From: Candidatus Obscuribacter sp.
GTDB lineage: Bacteria; Cyanobacteriota; Vampirovibrionia; Obscuribacterales; Obscuribacteraceae
Assembly: GCA_016712465.1 (NCBI GenBank)
Contig: JADJQZ010000001.1
Location: 1,736,001-1,800,000 of the forward strand
DNA length: 64,000 nucleotides
Direction of reading: 5' to 3'
The position numbers and the translations under genes were made by a program. Below, piece after piece: positions 35,660 through 44,762 of the stretch. The notes under the pieces were generated by a model that made no database searches, was not told the DNA's origin, and was given only the letters and a program-made list of their open reading frames with translations. The stretch's first letter is position 1. The number at the start of each line of letters is the position of its first letter.

Positions 35660-35878
35660 TTGGAAGAAAGAATTACTATTCATGAGAAAGCCCGTGGTGA
35701 GACTATCAATGTCTACATTGGTGAGTATCGCGGTACCAAATATTTGCACATTCGCGAATGGTACGTAGACAAAGACCAGGAAGAGAAGCCCACTAAAAAG
35801 GGTATCGCCCTTCCCATCGACAAAATCGATGCCCTCAAGGAAGCAATCGACAGATTGGTTCCCCCTGCAGGCAAGTAG
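35660..35878 (+). CDS. PC4/YdbC-like ssDNA-binding protein
   Basis: This 72-residue protein has the PC4 fold pattern: a strand-rich core (INVYIGEYRGTKYLHIREWYVD), then KKGIALPIDKIDALKEAIDRL. The family binds single-stranded DNA; human PC4 is a transcription coactivator, and the bacterial members are less known. It uses a TTG start with GGAGG (35646-35650) about nine bases ahead. It stands 50 bases before the M23 peptidase gene on the same strand. Confidence 0.85.
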   Translation: MEERITIHEKARGETINVYIGEYRGTKYLHIREWYVDKDQEEKPTKKGIALPIDKIDALKEAIDRLVPPAGK

Positions 35879-35928
35879 TGCTAATCTGATTATTCAATCG
35901 AGTTAGTTAACGCCGCTCAAAGAGGGAA

Positions 35929-36882
35929 TTGTCTTTGTCAAATAATCAGCTCCGGTCCGAGCACCGGCGCTTCCAGAGCTTCTTGCGAAATCCGCTCCTC
36001 AAATTGCAAATCATCGGTTCTCTGCTTGTTACAGCCTCAATAGCACAAGGTGCCTATTGGGGCTGTCTTCATGCTCAGGAGGAAACTGTCTCGAGCAGTG
36101 CGCCTGCTCCGCAGGAAGTCTGGTTCTCCAGTGAGAAGCCCAAACAGGGTGAGACAGTGGAGGTAGAATTGCGCATGCCTGCCGCCGTGCCGCCACCGCC
36201 GGTGGAGTTCAATAAAGAGTCTTATAAATTCTTCCCATTCCAGGCCGAAGGCGGCACCATATATAAGGCTTTGTTTACGGTGCCGGTGGTGATGAAGCCT
36301 GGTGCGAAGTCCGTGAAAATAGGTTCCACCACTCGCAATATCACCGTGCTGGATGCTCATTATCCGGTTCAGCGCATGACCTTGCCGCCCTCCAAGAACA
36401 ATTTCAACACCGCTCCTGGTGAAGAAGAAGCTATTGACGGAGCCAAAGGTACGGTTTCCGCCGAGCGCTTTTGGAAGGGGAACTTTCAGGCACCGTCCGC
36501 CGCCAGGGTTTCAGCCGGCTTCGGATTGAGGCGCATCGTCAACGGTAAACTTCTGGATGATTACTTTCATTCCGGTTTGGACTTTGCCGGCGGCATTGGC
36601 TCGCCGGTGGCCGCCTGCGCACCGGGGAAGGTGCTCCTGGCCGTATCCAAAGGCTTTAAGTTGCACGGCAATACCGTGGCCATCGACCATGGACAGGGCG
36701 TAGTTTCTTTCTACATTCACCTGTCGAAAGTCCTGGTGAAAGAGGGGCAGATGGTCAAGCAGGGTGAAAAAATCGGCGCCATCGGTCAGACCGGGCGGGC
36801 CAACGGTCCGCACCTGCACTTTAGCATCTACGTCAATAAAGTTGCCTCCACGCCCTGGCAGTGGTTCCGTAAGGCGCACTAA
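35929..36882 (+). CDS. M23-family (LytM-type) metallopeptidase
   Basis: An N-terminal basic stretch with a hydrophobic segment (about 25-45, signal anchor) is followed by a strand-rich linker domain and a C-terminal M23 domain. The zinc site is HSGLD (about 214-218) with HLH near 297-299 (NGPHLHFS). Members cut peptidoglycan cross-links or, when inactive, activate amidases. The TTG start has GAGGG nearby. The location is probably periplasmic. A strong terminator follows. Confidence 0.9.
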   Translation: MSLSNNQLRSEHRRFQSFLRNPLLKLQIIGSLLVTASIAQGAYWGCLHAQEETVSSSAPAPQEVWFSSEKPKQGETVEVELRMPAAVPPPPVEFNKESYKFFPFQAEGGTIYKALFTVPVVMKPGAKSVKIGSTTRNITVLDAHYPVQRMTLPPSKNNFNTAPGEEEAIDGAKGTVSAERFWKGNFQAPSAARVSAGFGLRRIVNGKLLDDYFHSGLDFAGGIGSPVAACAPGKVLLAVSKGFKLHGNTVAIDHGQGVVSFYIHLSKVLVKEGQMVKQGEKIGAIGQTGRANGPHLHFSIYVNKVASTPWQWFRKAH

Positions 36883-36897
36883 ATCATACCGACATAC

Positions 36898-36933
36898 AAA
36901 GAGAGAGGCTCTCGCAAGCCTCTCTCTTTGTTG
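36898..36933. terminator. Bidirectional terminator between the M23 gene and sepF
   Basis: AAAGAGAGAGGCT and AGCCTCTCTCTTT form a perfect 13-bp stem around a six-base loop. It ends in TTTG on the plus strand and has the AAA run needed for a T tract on the minus strand, so it can stop both convergent transcripts. Confidence 0.85.
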
Positions 36934-36969
36934 TGTTCCTGAAGGGATTCCTATGGGATTCCGGGTTTC

Positions 36970-37494
36970 CTAAATCGTCTGAGTTTTGTTCCAGAAAGCG
37001 TCTTTGATGGCTTTCGAGGAAGTCGACTCGGAACTGATGGTGACACTGGCGGGAGCGAAGAGGAAGACGCCGTCGCCGATTCTCTGCTGGTGACCATCGA
37101 TGGCCCAGCAAGCGCCGGAGAGGAAGTCGACTATGCGCTGAGACTGCTCATTGTCAAGCATGTGCAGGTTGAGCAGCACAGACTTACGTCCACGCAAGTG
37201 TTCAACTATATCTACTGATTCTTCGAATTGTCTTGGTTCAATAACCAGCACTTCACTCATGGGCTGAGCATTGGGATGCTCGAGCACTTTGGCGCCGCCA
37301 CTAATGCTGGGGCCCATGCTAACCTGCGGCTGTCTTACCGGCATTACTGACTCTGCCGGAGCCGCATCTAGAGCGAGCTGACCATTCGTGGCATAGACAT
37401 CGTCGGAAGTCTCAAAAAGGTCTTCAAAATCTTCGCGCTCATAGTTGTCTGCCGGTCCAAACCAAAAGCTCTTAAACTTTTGTACGATGCTCAC
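36970..37494 (-). CDS. sepF: Cell division protein SepF
   Basis: The 174-residue product has the SepF layout: an N-terminal amphipathic membrane-binding helix (MSIVQKFKSFWFG), an acidic linker (FEDLFETSDDVY) and a C-terminal domain with VEHLRGRKSVLLNLHMLDNEQSQRIVDFLSGA in pieces. SepF anchors FtsZ to the membrane and is known from Gram-positives, cyanobacteria and relatives; it is absent from E. coli-type Proteobacteria. It follows the YggS-type gene, the same order as ylmE-ylmF (sepF) in Bacillus and related genomes. Confidence 0.95.
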   Translation of the reverse strand: MSIVQKFKSFWFGPADNYEREDFEDLFETSDDVYATNGQLALDAAPAESVMPVRQPQVSMGPSISGGAKVLEHPNAQPMSEVLVIEPRQFEESVDIVEHLRGRKSVLLNLHMLDNEQSQRIVDFLSGACWAIDGHQQRIGDGVFLFAPASVTISSESTSSKAIKDAFWNKTQTI

Positions 37495-37570
37495 TACTTT
37501 CCTCCTTACCCTGCGGTCTCAAATAACTGTGTCCCTACCTAATCCTTACTCTGTCTGATAAAAAACCTTT

Positions 37571-38278
37571 CTAATTTCCAAAAATGGCTCGCCCCAATCT
37601 GATCATAGTTGAACCATATGTGATGGCATCGCGCCAGTCGTCGCTCATTCCCATCGACAATTCTTTCAGTTCGATGCCGTGTGATTTCTCCAGCTCGTCT
37701 CTCAAATTACGCAGACCTTCAAAGCTTTTTTGCCAAACTTGAGCTTCTTCGGTGAGAGGCGAGATTGTCATAAGACCCTCTACCTTAATAGAGGGTAATG
37801 CAATTATCTCCGACATGCAATCACGTAATTGATCGGCGGTGAAACCGGATTTGTTATCGTCCGACTGCAACTTCACTTGCAACAGAAGAGGCTGAATCTG
37901 CCCTCTTTCGCCTGCGATTCTTGAGACTTCCCGAGCCAGTCTCAGTGAATCGATCGAATGGATCAGGGCGAAATTTCCAACAGCTTGTTTGACTTTGTTT
38001 GACTGCAAGTGTCCGATAAAATGCCAGGCGCAATCTTGTACCACCTGCGGTGCCAATTGATCGCGTTTCTTGAGCGCGTCTTGAATCTTACTCTCACCGA
38101 AATCATGCACTCCCAGTGCATGAACCTCTTGGATCTGCTCGATAGTGGCATTCTTCGTGACGGCAATGAGCTTGACCGGCATTTCACTGCCGCTCAGCAC
38201 TTCTCTTACTTGTGCAAGATTTGCTGCCACTTTGGAAGGACTTCCTTTTGCTGCTTGATCGGGGGAGGGGGTGAGCAT
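37571..38278 (-). CDS. yggS: YggS/YlmE-type pyridoxal-phosphate homeostasis protein
   Basis: It is a single-domain PLP protein (235 residues) with the binding Lys in LIAVTK and the FGESKIQDA, HFIGHLQSNK and LMTISPL segments. YggS proteins balance PLP levels and have no clear catalytic activity. It is the neighbour of sepF, as in the ylm cluster. I chose ATG 38278, because the TTG at 38335 would add 19 unlikely residues. Confidence 0.93.
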   Translation of the reverse strand: MLTPSPDQAAKGSPSKVAANLAQVREVLSGSEMPVKLIAVTKNATIEQIQEVHALGVHDFGESKIQDALKKRDQLAPQVVQDCAWHFIGHLQSNKVKQAVGNFALIHSIDSLRLAREVSRIAGERGQIQPLLLQVKLQSDDNKSGFTADQLRDCMSEIIALPSIKVEGLMTISPLTEEAQVWQKSFEGLRNLRDELEKSHGIELKELSMGMSDDWRDAITYGSTMIRLGRAIFGN

Positions 38279-38335
38279 TTTTCCGTGAATCGACTTCTTC
38301 TTTTGTTTCCCTGAATATATCGCCCCGGCTACCAA

Positions 38336-38658
38336 TCAGGTAACCATTTAGTGCAATGGCCGATGGCAGAGAGATGGTCGAATTCTTTAGCTTGGTTTGT
38401 CGACCGGCAGGCATCATATCTGATGCCACTATCGACGCCTACTATTAACTCTCGCACAGGATCGGTTTGTCAAGTCTCCACAGAAAATTTATCTAGAGGG
38501 CACTGGGTTTGGTGTCATTTGTCAGTGGGCGAAAAGTATATCCAAAACTCCTGACTGTGTTGCTCTCTTATTTGTTCCAGTGTCTATGGAAGATATTTAA
38601 ATGGACGGCCTGTAGTGTGATATCGATTCTGGTATCACTGCCGCACCTTAGTATTTGC
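38336..38658. other. Intergenic stretch before rsmE with a possible hairpin
   Basis: No gene is supported in this interval. The only structure seen is an 8-bp stem GTGATATC/GGTATCAC (38617-38638, one G-U) just downstream of rsmE on the minus strand; it has no T run. The yggS promoter must also lie here but I cannot define it. Confidence 0.5.
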
Positions 38659-39495
38659 TTATTTTTCTGTGGCTTCCGCCCAGGGGGCTGTTGCCATTCG
38701 GACGGATGCTGCTGCCAGGATGGCCGCCGTTTCGCTGCGCAAGATCTTTCGCCCCAGGCTGACGGGTTGAAATCGCTGCTCCGCCAGGTAGCGTTTTTCC
38801 TCATCCGTCAGACCGCCCTCCGGCCCGAGCACGATCGCGACGGTAATACCGTTTGCTGCTTTCGAGTTGTAAAGGAATGGAACTATATTTGGTGCATCAC
38901 TTCTTTCGCTCAGATGCAGTAGTAGGTCGGAATCGCTTCCTGTCATTGCCAGGTCTTCCGCAAGAGCTTGCTCCAGGCCTCGGCAGGATCTCAATTCCGG
39001 TAGGTAGAGCCTTTCGCATTGTTCAGCCGCTTCCTTGATGATGGCTTGCCAGCGCTCCGCTTTCTTCGTGCTTTCACTTGATTCACTATTAGCAGCCGTA
39101 GAGCGCTTGCACAGTACGGGACAAATGGTGTCCACACCGCATTCCGTCAACTTTTCCAGCGCCCATTCGAAGCGCGCCGGTTTGATCAGCGGTAGATAGA
39201 CTCTCACTTTCGAGCCTTCTCTTTCTTCTTCCTGCCGGTAGGCTTCCAGGACGGTGAGCGAGAGGCTGCGCCTCTTTTGTTTGTTTGTCTTACCGGCGGT
39301 GCTTTCCAAAACTTCCTTCAGTTCCGCCTGCAGTAGTGTACCGGCTCCGTCCAACAAGGTCAGGCGGGCCCCTGCTCGCAAGCGCAGGACGTTGAGAACC
39401 TGGTGCACAAGGGCTTCATCTTCCAGATTGATCAAGTCGCCGGCGGCTCTGCCTGCAAGCAGTCCCTGGGCTGTGAAGAAGCGATATTCTCTCAC
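38659..39495 (-). CDS. rsmE: 16S rRNA m3U1498 methyltransferase RsmE
   Basis: The 278-residue protein has an N-terminal PUA-like part (residues 1-80) and a SPOUT methyltransferase domain with the knot motif VLGPEGGLTDEEK and LGRKILRSETAA. It methylates U1498 of 16S rRNA using S-adenosylmethionine. A Ser-rich insert near 140-150 is longer than usual. The GTG start has AGGAGAG upstream. Confidence 0.95.
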   Translation of the reverse strand: MREYRFFTAQGLLAGRAAGDLINLEDEALVHQVLNVLRLRAGARLTLLDGAGTLLQAELKEVLESTAGKTNKQKRRSLSLTVLEAYRQEEEREGSKVRVYLPLIKPARFEWALEKLTECGVDTICPVLCKRSTAANSESSESTKKAERWQAIIKEAAEQCERLYLPELRSCRGLEQALAEDLAMTGSDSDLLLHLSERSDAPNIVPFLYNSKAANGITVAIVLGPEGGLTDEEKRYLAEQRFQPVSLGRKILRSETAAILAAASVRMATAPWAEATEK

Positions 39496-39674
39496 CTTGG
39501 GGTCTCTCCTACTTCAGGTGCCTTAAGAATCTGATTACTTAGAGGAAGCCGACTGGTATAATTCCACCTGCTTATATTATCTTGTGTGTTCCGCGAGTGC
39601 TTGCTACGGTCAGCGTGCCGTTGACATTTATGTCTTGAATACCTGACCAAACAAGCCCGTTCCCGTCAATACCC

Positions 39675-40616
39675 ATGGAAGTGCAGATGGACCTAAAAGA
39701 ATGGTTTGCCAGTCGCCAGAAGCGCAAGGAACTGCAAGAGAACATCAAGCAGCCCCTGACAACCGAAGAGTATTGCGCTCTCTGGACCCAGTGTTTTCAG
39801 TGTCGCGAGCTACTTTATACCAAGGACCTGCGTGCCAACCTGCAGGTCTGCCCTAAATGTCAATACCATTTTCGGGTGGGTGCTCTTGATCGCATAGACC
39901 AGATGGCCGATGCCGGTAGTTTTGTAGAACTGGATGCCGTCATGACTTCCACCGATCCGCTCAAGTTTTTCGATACTGAGGCTTATGCCAAGCGGCAGCA
40001 AGAAGCCTGCCGGAAGTCTGGTTTGAAAGAAGCGGTGGTGACGGGTATAGCGGCCATCAACGGTCAGCCTGTAGCCCTGGGGGCTATGGACTTCGGGCAT
40101 TTTGGCGGCTCCATGGGTTCGGTCGTGGGTGAGAAGGTAACCCGCCTGGCAGAAGAAGCCACCAGTAACCGTATTCCTCTTATAGTGGTTTCCAGTTCGG
40201 GCGGCGCCCGTATGCAAGAGGGCATTCTCAGTCTCATGCAAATGGCTAAGACCAGTTCCGCACTCAAGACCTATCACGAAGCCGGCGGTCTGTATATTTC
40301 TATTCTGGCTGAGCCTACTTTCGGCGGTGTCACGGCCAGTTTCGCCATGCTTGGCGATCTGGTTATTGCCGAGCCGGGTGCCCGCATTGGTTTTGCCGGG
40401 CGGCGAGTGATTGAGCAGACCATCAGGCAAAAGTTGCCGGCTGACTTTCAGACTGCCGAATACTTGCTCAAACATGGACAGGTGGACATGGTGGTGGAGC
40501 GTGCTAATTTGAAAGATCGGCTTTCCCGCATTATTTCCTATCATGATCTATCCAGAACAGGTCCGGCCGGCGAGCCTGCCAACGGCACTGTCAAAAGCGG
40601 TCAGTTGACCAAGTGA
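39675..40616 (+). CDS. accD: Acetyl-CoA carboxylase carboxyltransferase beta subunit
   Basis: A zinc-ribbon (C40, C43, C59, C62) opens the protein, followed by the carboxyltransferase domain (SSGGARMQEG, PTFGGVTASFAMLGD, and GFAGRRVIEQTI). With AccA it transfers carboxyl from biotin to acetyl-CoA, giving malonyl-CoA. It lies eight bases before accA. Two in-frame ATGs (39675 and 39687) are possible starts, neither with a strong ribosome site. Confidence 0.97.
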   Translation: MEVQMDLKEWFASRQKRKELQENIKQPLTTEEYCALWTQCFQCRELLYTKDLRANLQVCPKCQYHFRVGALDRIDQMADAGSFVELDAVMTSTDPLKFFDTEAYAKRQQEACRKSGLKEAVVTGIAAINGQPVALGAMDFGHFGGSMGSVVGEKVTRLAEEATSNRIPLIVVSSSGGARMQEGILSLMQMAKTSSALKTYHEAGGLYISILAEPTFGGVTASFAMLGDLVIAEPGARIGFAGRRVIEQTIRQKLPADFQTAEYLLKHGQVDMVVERANLKDRLSRIISYHDLSRTGPAGEPANGTVKSGQLTK

Positions 40617-40624
40617 GAATATAA

Positions 40625-41602
40625 GTGATGATGGCTACCAACGAAAAGAAAATTATTCCGCTCGAATTTGAGCAACCACTTGCGGTGCTGGCTCAGCAGA
40701 TTGAAGCGCTGGAGCGGCAACTGGGCGACAATCCTGACTTGGAAGGTGATATCGATCGCTTGCAGGAGCAGTACACTCAGTTGAAGAAGTCACTTTACGT
40801 CAACCTCAGACCGATCGATCATCTGGCCATTGCCAGGCATTCTCAGCGTCCCTATTCTCGCGATTATTTCGCCATCTGGGATCCTGGTTTCATAGAATTG
40901 CACGGGGACCGTACCGGTGCTGATGATGAGGCTATGGTGGGCGGCTTGCTCACTCTCGGCGGCATCAAGATGGTAGCAGTCGGCACCCAGAAGGGGCGCT
41001 CTCTCAGGGAGAAGCAGGCTTGTAATTTCGGCATGCCGCAGCCGGAAGGTTATCGCAAGGCTCTCAGGCTCTTTCGTCATGCCGACAAGTTCGGCCTGCC
41101 CATTCTCACCTTGATCGATACTCCGGGAGCTTATCCCGGTCTTTCTGCCGAAGAACATAATCAGGCCCAGGCCATTGCCGAGAACCTCTTCGAACTGTCC
41201 GGCTTGACGGTGCCGGTGGTGGCCGTAGTGACAGGGGAAGGCGGTTCCGGAGGCGCTCTGGCCATCGGGGTAGCCAATCGTATCCTCATGCTGGAACATT
41301 CAGTCTACTCAGTCATCTCGCCTGAGGGCTGCGCCTCGATTCTCTGGCGTTCCAACGACAAAGTTTCCGATGCCTGTCAGGCCATGAAGATGACGGCCCG
41401 GGAGATTTTGCAGCTAGGGGTGATCGATCAGGTAATCGATGAACCTCTAGGAGGCGCTCATCACGACTACCAATTAGCGGCAAGCAATCTGGCTTCTGCT
41501 GTAGTTAAGCAAATGACCGGGCTTATGAAAATGAGCAAGGAAGAAGTGCGGCGCGACCGCCAGAACAAGTTCCGCAACTTTGGAGCCTTCACCGAGGTCT
41601 GA
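40625..41602 (+). CDS. accA: Acetyl-CoA carboxylase carboxyltransferase alpha subunit
   Basis: The 325-residue protein begins with a helical arm (LEFEQPLAVLAQQIEALE) and has the carboxyltransferase crotonase-like core: RPYSRDYF, FIELHGDR, GGEGGSGGALAIG, SVYSVISPEGCASILWR. It is the partner of the upstream accD and both lie in one unit. It ends eight bases from the convergent TPR-type gene. The biotin carboxylase gene (accC) lies elsewhere in the window at 59-61 kb. Confidence 0.97.
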   Translation: MMMATNEKKIIPLEFEQPLAVLAQQIEALERQLGDNPDLEGDIDRLQEQYTQLKKSLYVNLRPIDHLAIARHSQRPYSRDYFAIWDPGFIELHGDRTGADDEAMVGGLLTLGGIKMVAVGTQKGRSLREKQACNFGMPQPEGYRKALRLFRHADKFGLPILTLIDTPGAYPGLSAEEHNQAQAIAENLFELSGLTVPVVAVVTGEGGSGGALAIGVANRILMLEHSVYSVISPEGCASILWRSNDKVSDACQAMKMTAREILQLGVIDQVIDEPLGGAHHDYQLAASNLASAVVKQMTGLMKMSKEEVRRDRQNKFRNFGAFTEV

Positions 41603-41610
41603 AGAGTGGC

Positions 41611-42255
41611 CTACTTGGTCTGACCGCGTTTGGCTTTCTTGAGCAAGTCTTTGGCTTGTTTGCTCTGTCCCGACTTGGCCGGTACTTCCTTTAGCAAGGT
41701 AATAGCTTCGCTGAATTTCTTTTCCTTCATGTACTGTTTGGCTACGGAAACGCAGCACAGCTCATATTTGTCTTGCGCTTCCGGAGTCAGATTGCCCTGC
41801 TGTTTTGCCGATCTGAGCACCGCGAGGGCTTTGGCAAATTTTCCGGCTTTGATAAGCTCTTCCACGTCCTCGGATTGCGGCGTGTCATTTGCGGTGGTTG
41901 TGGACGGTTTGCTCCAGGGCATCAGGGCTGAAAAATTGGCGGCATTGGTGGCAAACATAATTACGGCTCCAAGCAAGATCAAGCTTGCTACCGCCGGTAA
42001 GACCACCAGGGCCTTGCGTACACCGCTGCCGTCACCACCTTTAGTGCGTCCCGCCGAAAAATTGACGCCTGGTTTGCTAACTTGGTCGGCCTGTTTCTGG
42101 GCGTCTCGATAGGCTTGTACCTGGTCAGCGTAATTACTGGATTGCGCCCGAGAAGGTTGTACCACTTCCTGCGGACCGGTATTGCTGGTATGGGTAAAGA
42201 CATCCGCGCCGTAACCGCCGGTCAATTCCCTGGTTGTGGGACGGGGCGGCAGCAT
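41611..42255 (-). CDS. Membrane span plus helical repeats; likely the tail of the kinase upstream
   Basis: Taken alone this 214-residue frame has a Gly/Ser/Gln-rich leader, one membrane helix (about 83-106) and a helical C-terminal half of TPR type (AGKFAKALAVLRSAKQQG). It begins inside the end of the kinase frame (overlap 42222-42255) and is open upstream to about 42396. Its upstream reading is natural linker sequence (SLAQDDTLHPRKESRD), whereas the kinase end in the overlap is odd. A -1 shift near 42300 would join the two into a 567-residue receptor kinase. This entry should be read with the kinase as one locus. Confidence 0.7.
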   Translation of the reverse strand: MLPPRPTTRELTGGYGADVFTHTSNTGPQEVVQPSRAQSSNYADQVQAYRDAQKQADQVSKPGVNFSAGRTKGGDGSGVRKALVVLPAVASLILLGAVIMFATNAANFSALMPWSKPSTTTANDTPQSEDVEELIKAGKFAKALAVLRSAKQQGNLTPEAQDKYELCCVSVAKQYMKEKKFSEAITLLKEVPAKSGQSKQAKDLLKKAKRGQTK

Positions 42256-43313
42256 ATCTCTTGATTCTTTGCGAGGGTGCAGGGTGTCGTCCTGGGCCAG
42301 GGACCGGGCAGGTTGTCTCGGGTGGCTTCCCTTGTCACCGTGGCTGTTGGTCTGGCTTCCGGCTCCAGGGATATTGCTTCCAGGGCTGCTATCAACTCAT
42401 CCATGGTCTGATAGCGGTCATTCGGACTTTTGGAAAGGGTTTTGTTGACGAGGGCCACAAGGTCGCTCGGGAACATGAGATCGGGGCGCACCTCATCAAT
42501 AGGTTTGGCCGGATCCGATAGCTGCATGGCCATGACGCGCACCAGTTCTTCGTGCTGGAAGGGCACTTCGCCGGTGAGGGTTTCGTACATAACGATGCCG
42601 AAAGAATAGATGTCGCTCCGGTGGTCCACCTTACTGGAGGTGCACTGCTCGGGGCTCATATATGTAGGACTGCCGCAAACGGTACCGGTGCGGGTGATCT
42701 TGGCTTGATCGGATTCTTCCTGCACCAGTCTGGCGATGCCGAAGTCTACTACGATGGGAAAGTTCTTCTGACCGCCGCGTTCCACCAGCACGATGTTTTC
42801 CGGCTTGATGTCGCGGTGCACTACGCCCTGCCGATGGGCTTCGCCGAGGGCGGCGCAGACCTGGGTGAAGATAGGAATGGCTTCTTCTACAGGCAGGTGA
42901 TTAATTTCAGAAATGGTATCGGAGAGGGGAATGCCGTTCAGCAGGTCCATGGCGATATAGGGTCTGCCGCCGCCCTGCGGGATTACTCCGAAATCATAGA
43001 TGGTGATGATGTTGGGGTGATTGAGGCGACTGGAAGCCTTGGCTTCCTGCTTGAAGCGTTTAATAAATTCGTCGTCTGAGACCAGGTAGTCGTGCAGTAC
43101 CTTGACGGCAACTTCCCGGCCGATCAGTTCCTGCACGGCCCGATAGACGGTGCCGGCTGAGCCCTGGCCAATTACGGATTGAATTTTATAGCGACCTTCG
43201 ACCACCATTCCAAGAAGTGGGTCATCACCGACGGTGACCATTGAAGATCCGTCTCTGGGACAGATGTCTTGATCTCCGGCAGTCTGAAAGTTGCATATCA
43301 GACAGAGTTTCAT
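42222..43313 (-). CDS. Ser/Thr protein kinase with N-terminal zinc-ribbon-like motif; 3' end probably frameshifted
   Basis: C4, C7 and C18 form an N-terminal CxxC..CP motif. A Hanks-type kinase follows at about 41-315, with the GQGSAGTVY loop, K71, HRDIKPEN at 166-173 and DFG at 190-192; the domain is complete and probably active. After about residue 335 the sequence (GPWPRTTPCTLAKNQE) loses a natural look, while the next frame carries a linker, a membrane span and repeats. The kinase at 13424 has exactly that tail in one frame. A missing base in a GGG run (42300-42302, plus strand) would explain the split. Confidence 0.85.
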   Translation of the reverse strand: MKLCLICNFQTAGDQDICPRDGSSMVTVGDDPLLGMVVEGRYKIQSVIGQGSAGTVYRAVQELIGREVAVKVLHDYLVSDDEFIKRFKQEAKASSRLNHPNIITIYDFGVIPQGGGRPYIAMDLLNGIPLSDTISEINHLPVEEAIPIFTQVCAALGEAHRQGVVHRDIKPENIVLVERGGQKNFPIVVDFGIARLVQEESDQAKITRTGTVCGSPTYMSPEQCTSSKVDHRSDIYSFGIVMYETLTGEVPFQHEELVRVMAMQLSDPAKPIDEVRPDLMFPSDLVALVNKTLSKSPNDRYQTMDELIAALEAISLEPEARPTATVTREATRDNLPGPWPRTTPCTLAKNQEICCRPVPQPGN

Positions 43314-43541
43314 ATTGCTTTCTAGCGGAACGCCAGTCTTTCTAGTAAATAAACGCCCAACGCCTGTGATCCCTTTATATTACTTTTAATTACCCTTGAG
43401 CAGGAATCCCAAACGCCGCCTAAAGCAGAAGCTTAATATCCCTACAAACTGTAACACTCTATAGGACTTCCCGAGCAGATACTTTTATTTGAGAGCTCCG
43501 GCAGGGGAGAATTAGGCAGAATAACAAGAGGCACAAGTTCA

Positions 43542-44762
43542 GTGACGGAAACGGCTAGAAAGAGCAAAGCTCCCCTCCTTCTCATATTTTTAACAGTCTT
43601 TATCGACCTTGTGGGTTTTGGACTTGTCATTCCCATTTTGCCCACCTATGCCCAGGAGCTTAAAGCTTCCGACTCACTTATCGGACTCTTGATTGCCAGC
43701 TATTCGGTCATGCAGTTCATTTTCACACCCTTCTGGGGCCGCCTTTCAGATCGCATCGGACGTCGTCCGGTTTTGCTTATCAGTCTTACGGCTTCCTTTG
43801 CCGGCTATTTGATTTGGGGCTTTTCGCAGTCGATTATCTGGCTCTTCGTCAGCCGTATCGTAGCCGGCTTTGGTAATGCCAACATTGCCGTGGCCCAGGC
43901 TTACATATCGGATGTGACCACGGAGGAGAACCGGGCCAAGGGTATGGGTCTGGTGGGTGCCGCTTTTGGTCTTGGCTTTGTGCTGGGACCGGCTCTTGGT
44001 CTGGCTGCCCTTGCCCTTACCCACGATCTCAAGACGGTGGGTCTGGTGGCCGCGGCCTTCAGCCTGCTCGACTTGATTTTGACGGCTGCCTTTCTGCCGG
44101 AACCGGAGAACCGGGGTGACTTTGCCAGGGACCGCTTTGGTCTTTCTCCGGAATTTATAGTCAAGACTCTCACCGATTCAAAACTGAAAATCTCCTTCTT
44201 GATTTTCTTCGTTTCCACATTTGCTTTTGCCAACATGGAAGCGACCCTGGTGCTCTTGACCATGAAGCAGTTTCACTGGGGCCCCAGCCAGAATTCCTGG
44301 ATGTTCCTCTATATAGGGTTCTGGATCATCCTGGTGCAAGGTGGTTTGATTCGGCGGCTGACCAAGAAGAACGCAGAGAAGCGTCTTATTTCAGTCGGCT
44401 CCCTGCTCACAGCCATCGGTCTGGCTCTGGTGCCTCTTACCGGCAATGCGACCATGCTCTATGTGGCTCTGGGCATCATGTCTATCGGCACAAGTATCAA
44501 CAATCCCTGCAACCAGAGTCTCATTTCCAAGCTGGCGGATCACCAGTATGTAGGCGGCGTGCTGGGGCTGGGCCAGTCTCTTTCCACTCTCGGGCGCATA
44601 CTTGGCCCCCTGGCTGGTTGTTACCTCTTTGAAAAAGTTGGTTATCAGAGCCCCTATATTGCCGGTGCCGCCTGCATGCTTGTTTCTATGGTCTTGAGTT
44701 TCATGCTGCCCGGCCTGCCTGCCGCCTCGGCCAAAGTAGAGGAGGCGGCTCCGGCTGCTTAA
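43542..44762 (+). CDS. Major facilitator superfamily drug/metabolite exporter (TetA/MdtG-like)
   Basis: This 406-residue protein has 12 membrane helices. The motif A loop GRLSDRIGRRP lies at about 66-76 between helices 2 and 3. The first helix reads FIDLVGFGLVIPILP, as in TetA-type (DHA1) exporters, and motif C is AFGLGFVLGPALG. It probably pumps out a small molecule by proton exchange. It starts with GTG behind AGAGG. It is divergent from the kinase locus and its stop overlaps one arm of a long inverted repeat (44762-44890). Confidence 0.92.
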   Translation: MTETARKSKAPLLLIFLTVFIDLVGFGLVIPILPTYAQELKASDSLIGLLIASYSVMQFIFTPFWGRLSDRIGRRPVLLISLTASFAGYLIWGFSQSIIWLFVSRIVAGFGNANIAVAQAYISDVTTEENRAKGMGLVGAAFGLGFVLGPALGLAALALTHDLKTVGLVAAAFSLLDLILTAAFLPEPENRGDFARDRFGLSPEFIVKTLTDSKLKISFLIFFVSTFAFANMEATLVLLTMKQFHWGPSQNSWMFLYIGFWIILVQGGLIRRLTKKNAEKRLISVGSLLTAIGLALVPLTGNATMLYVALGIMSIGTSINNPCNQSLISKLADHQYVGGVLGLGQSLSTLGRILGPLAGCYLFEKVGYQSPYIAGAACMLVSMVLSFMLPGLPAASAKVEEAAPAA

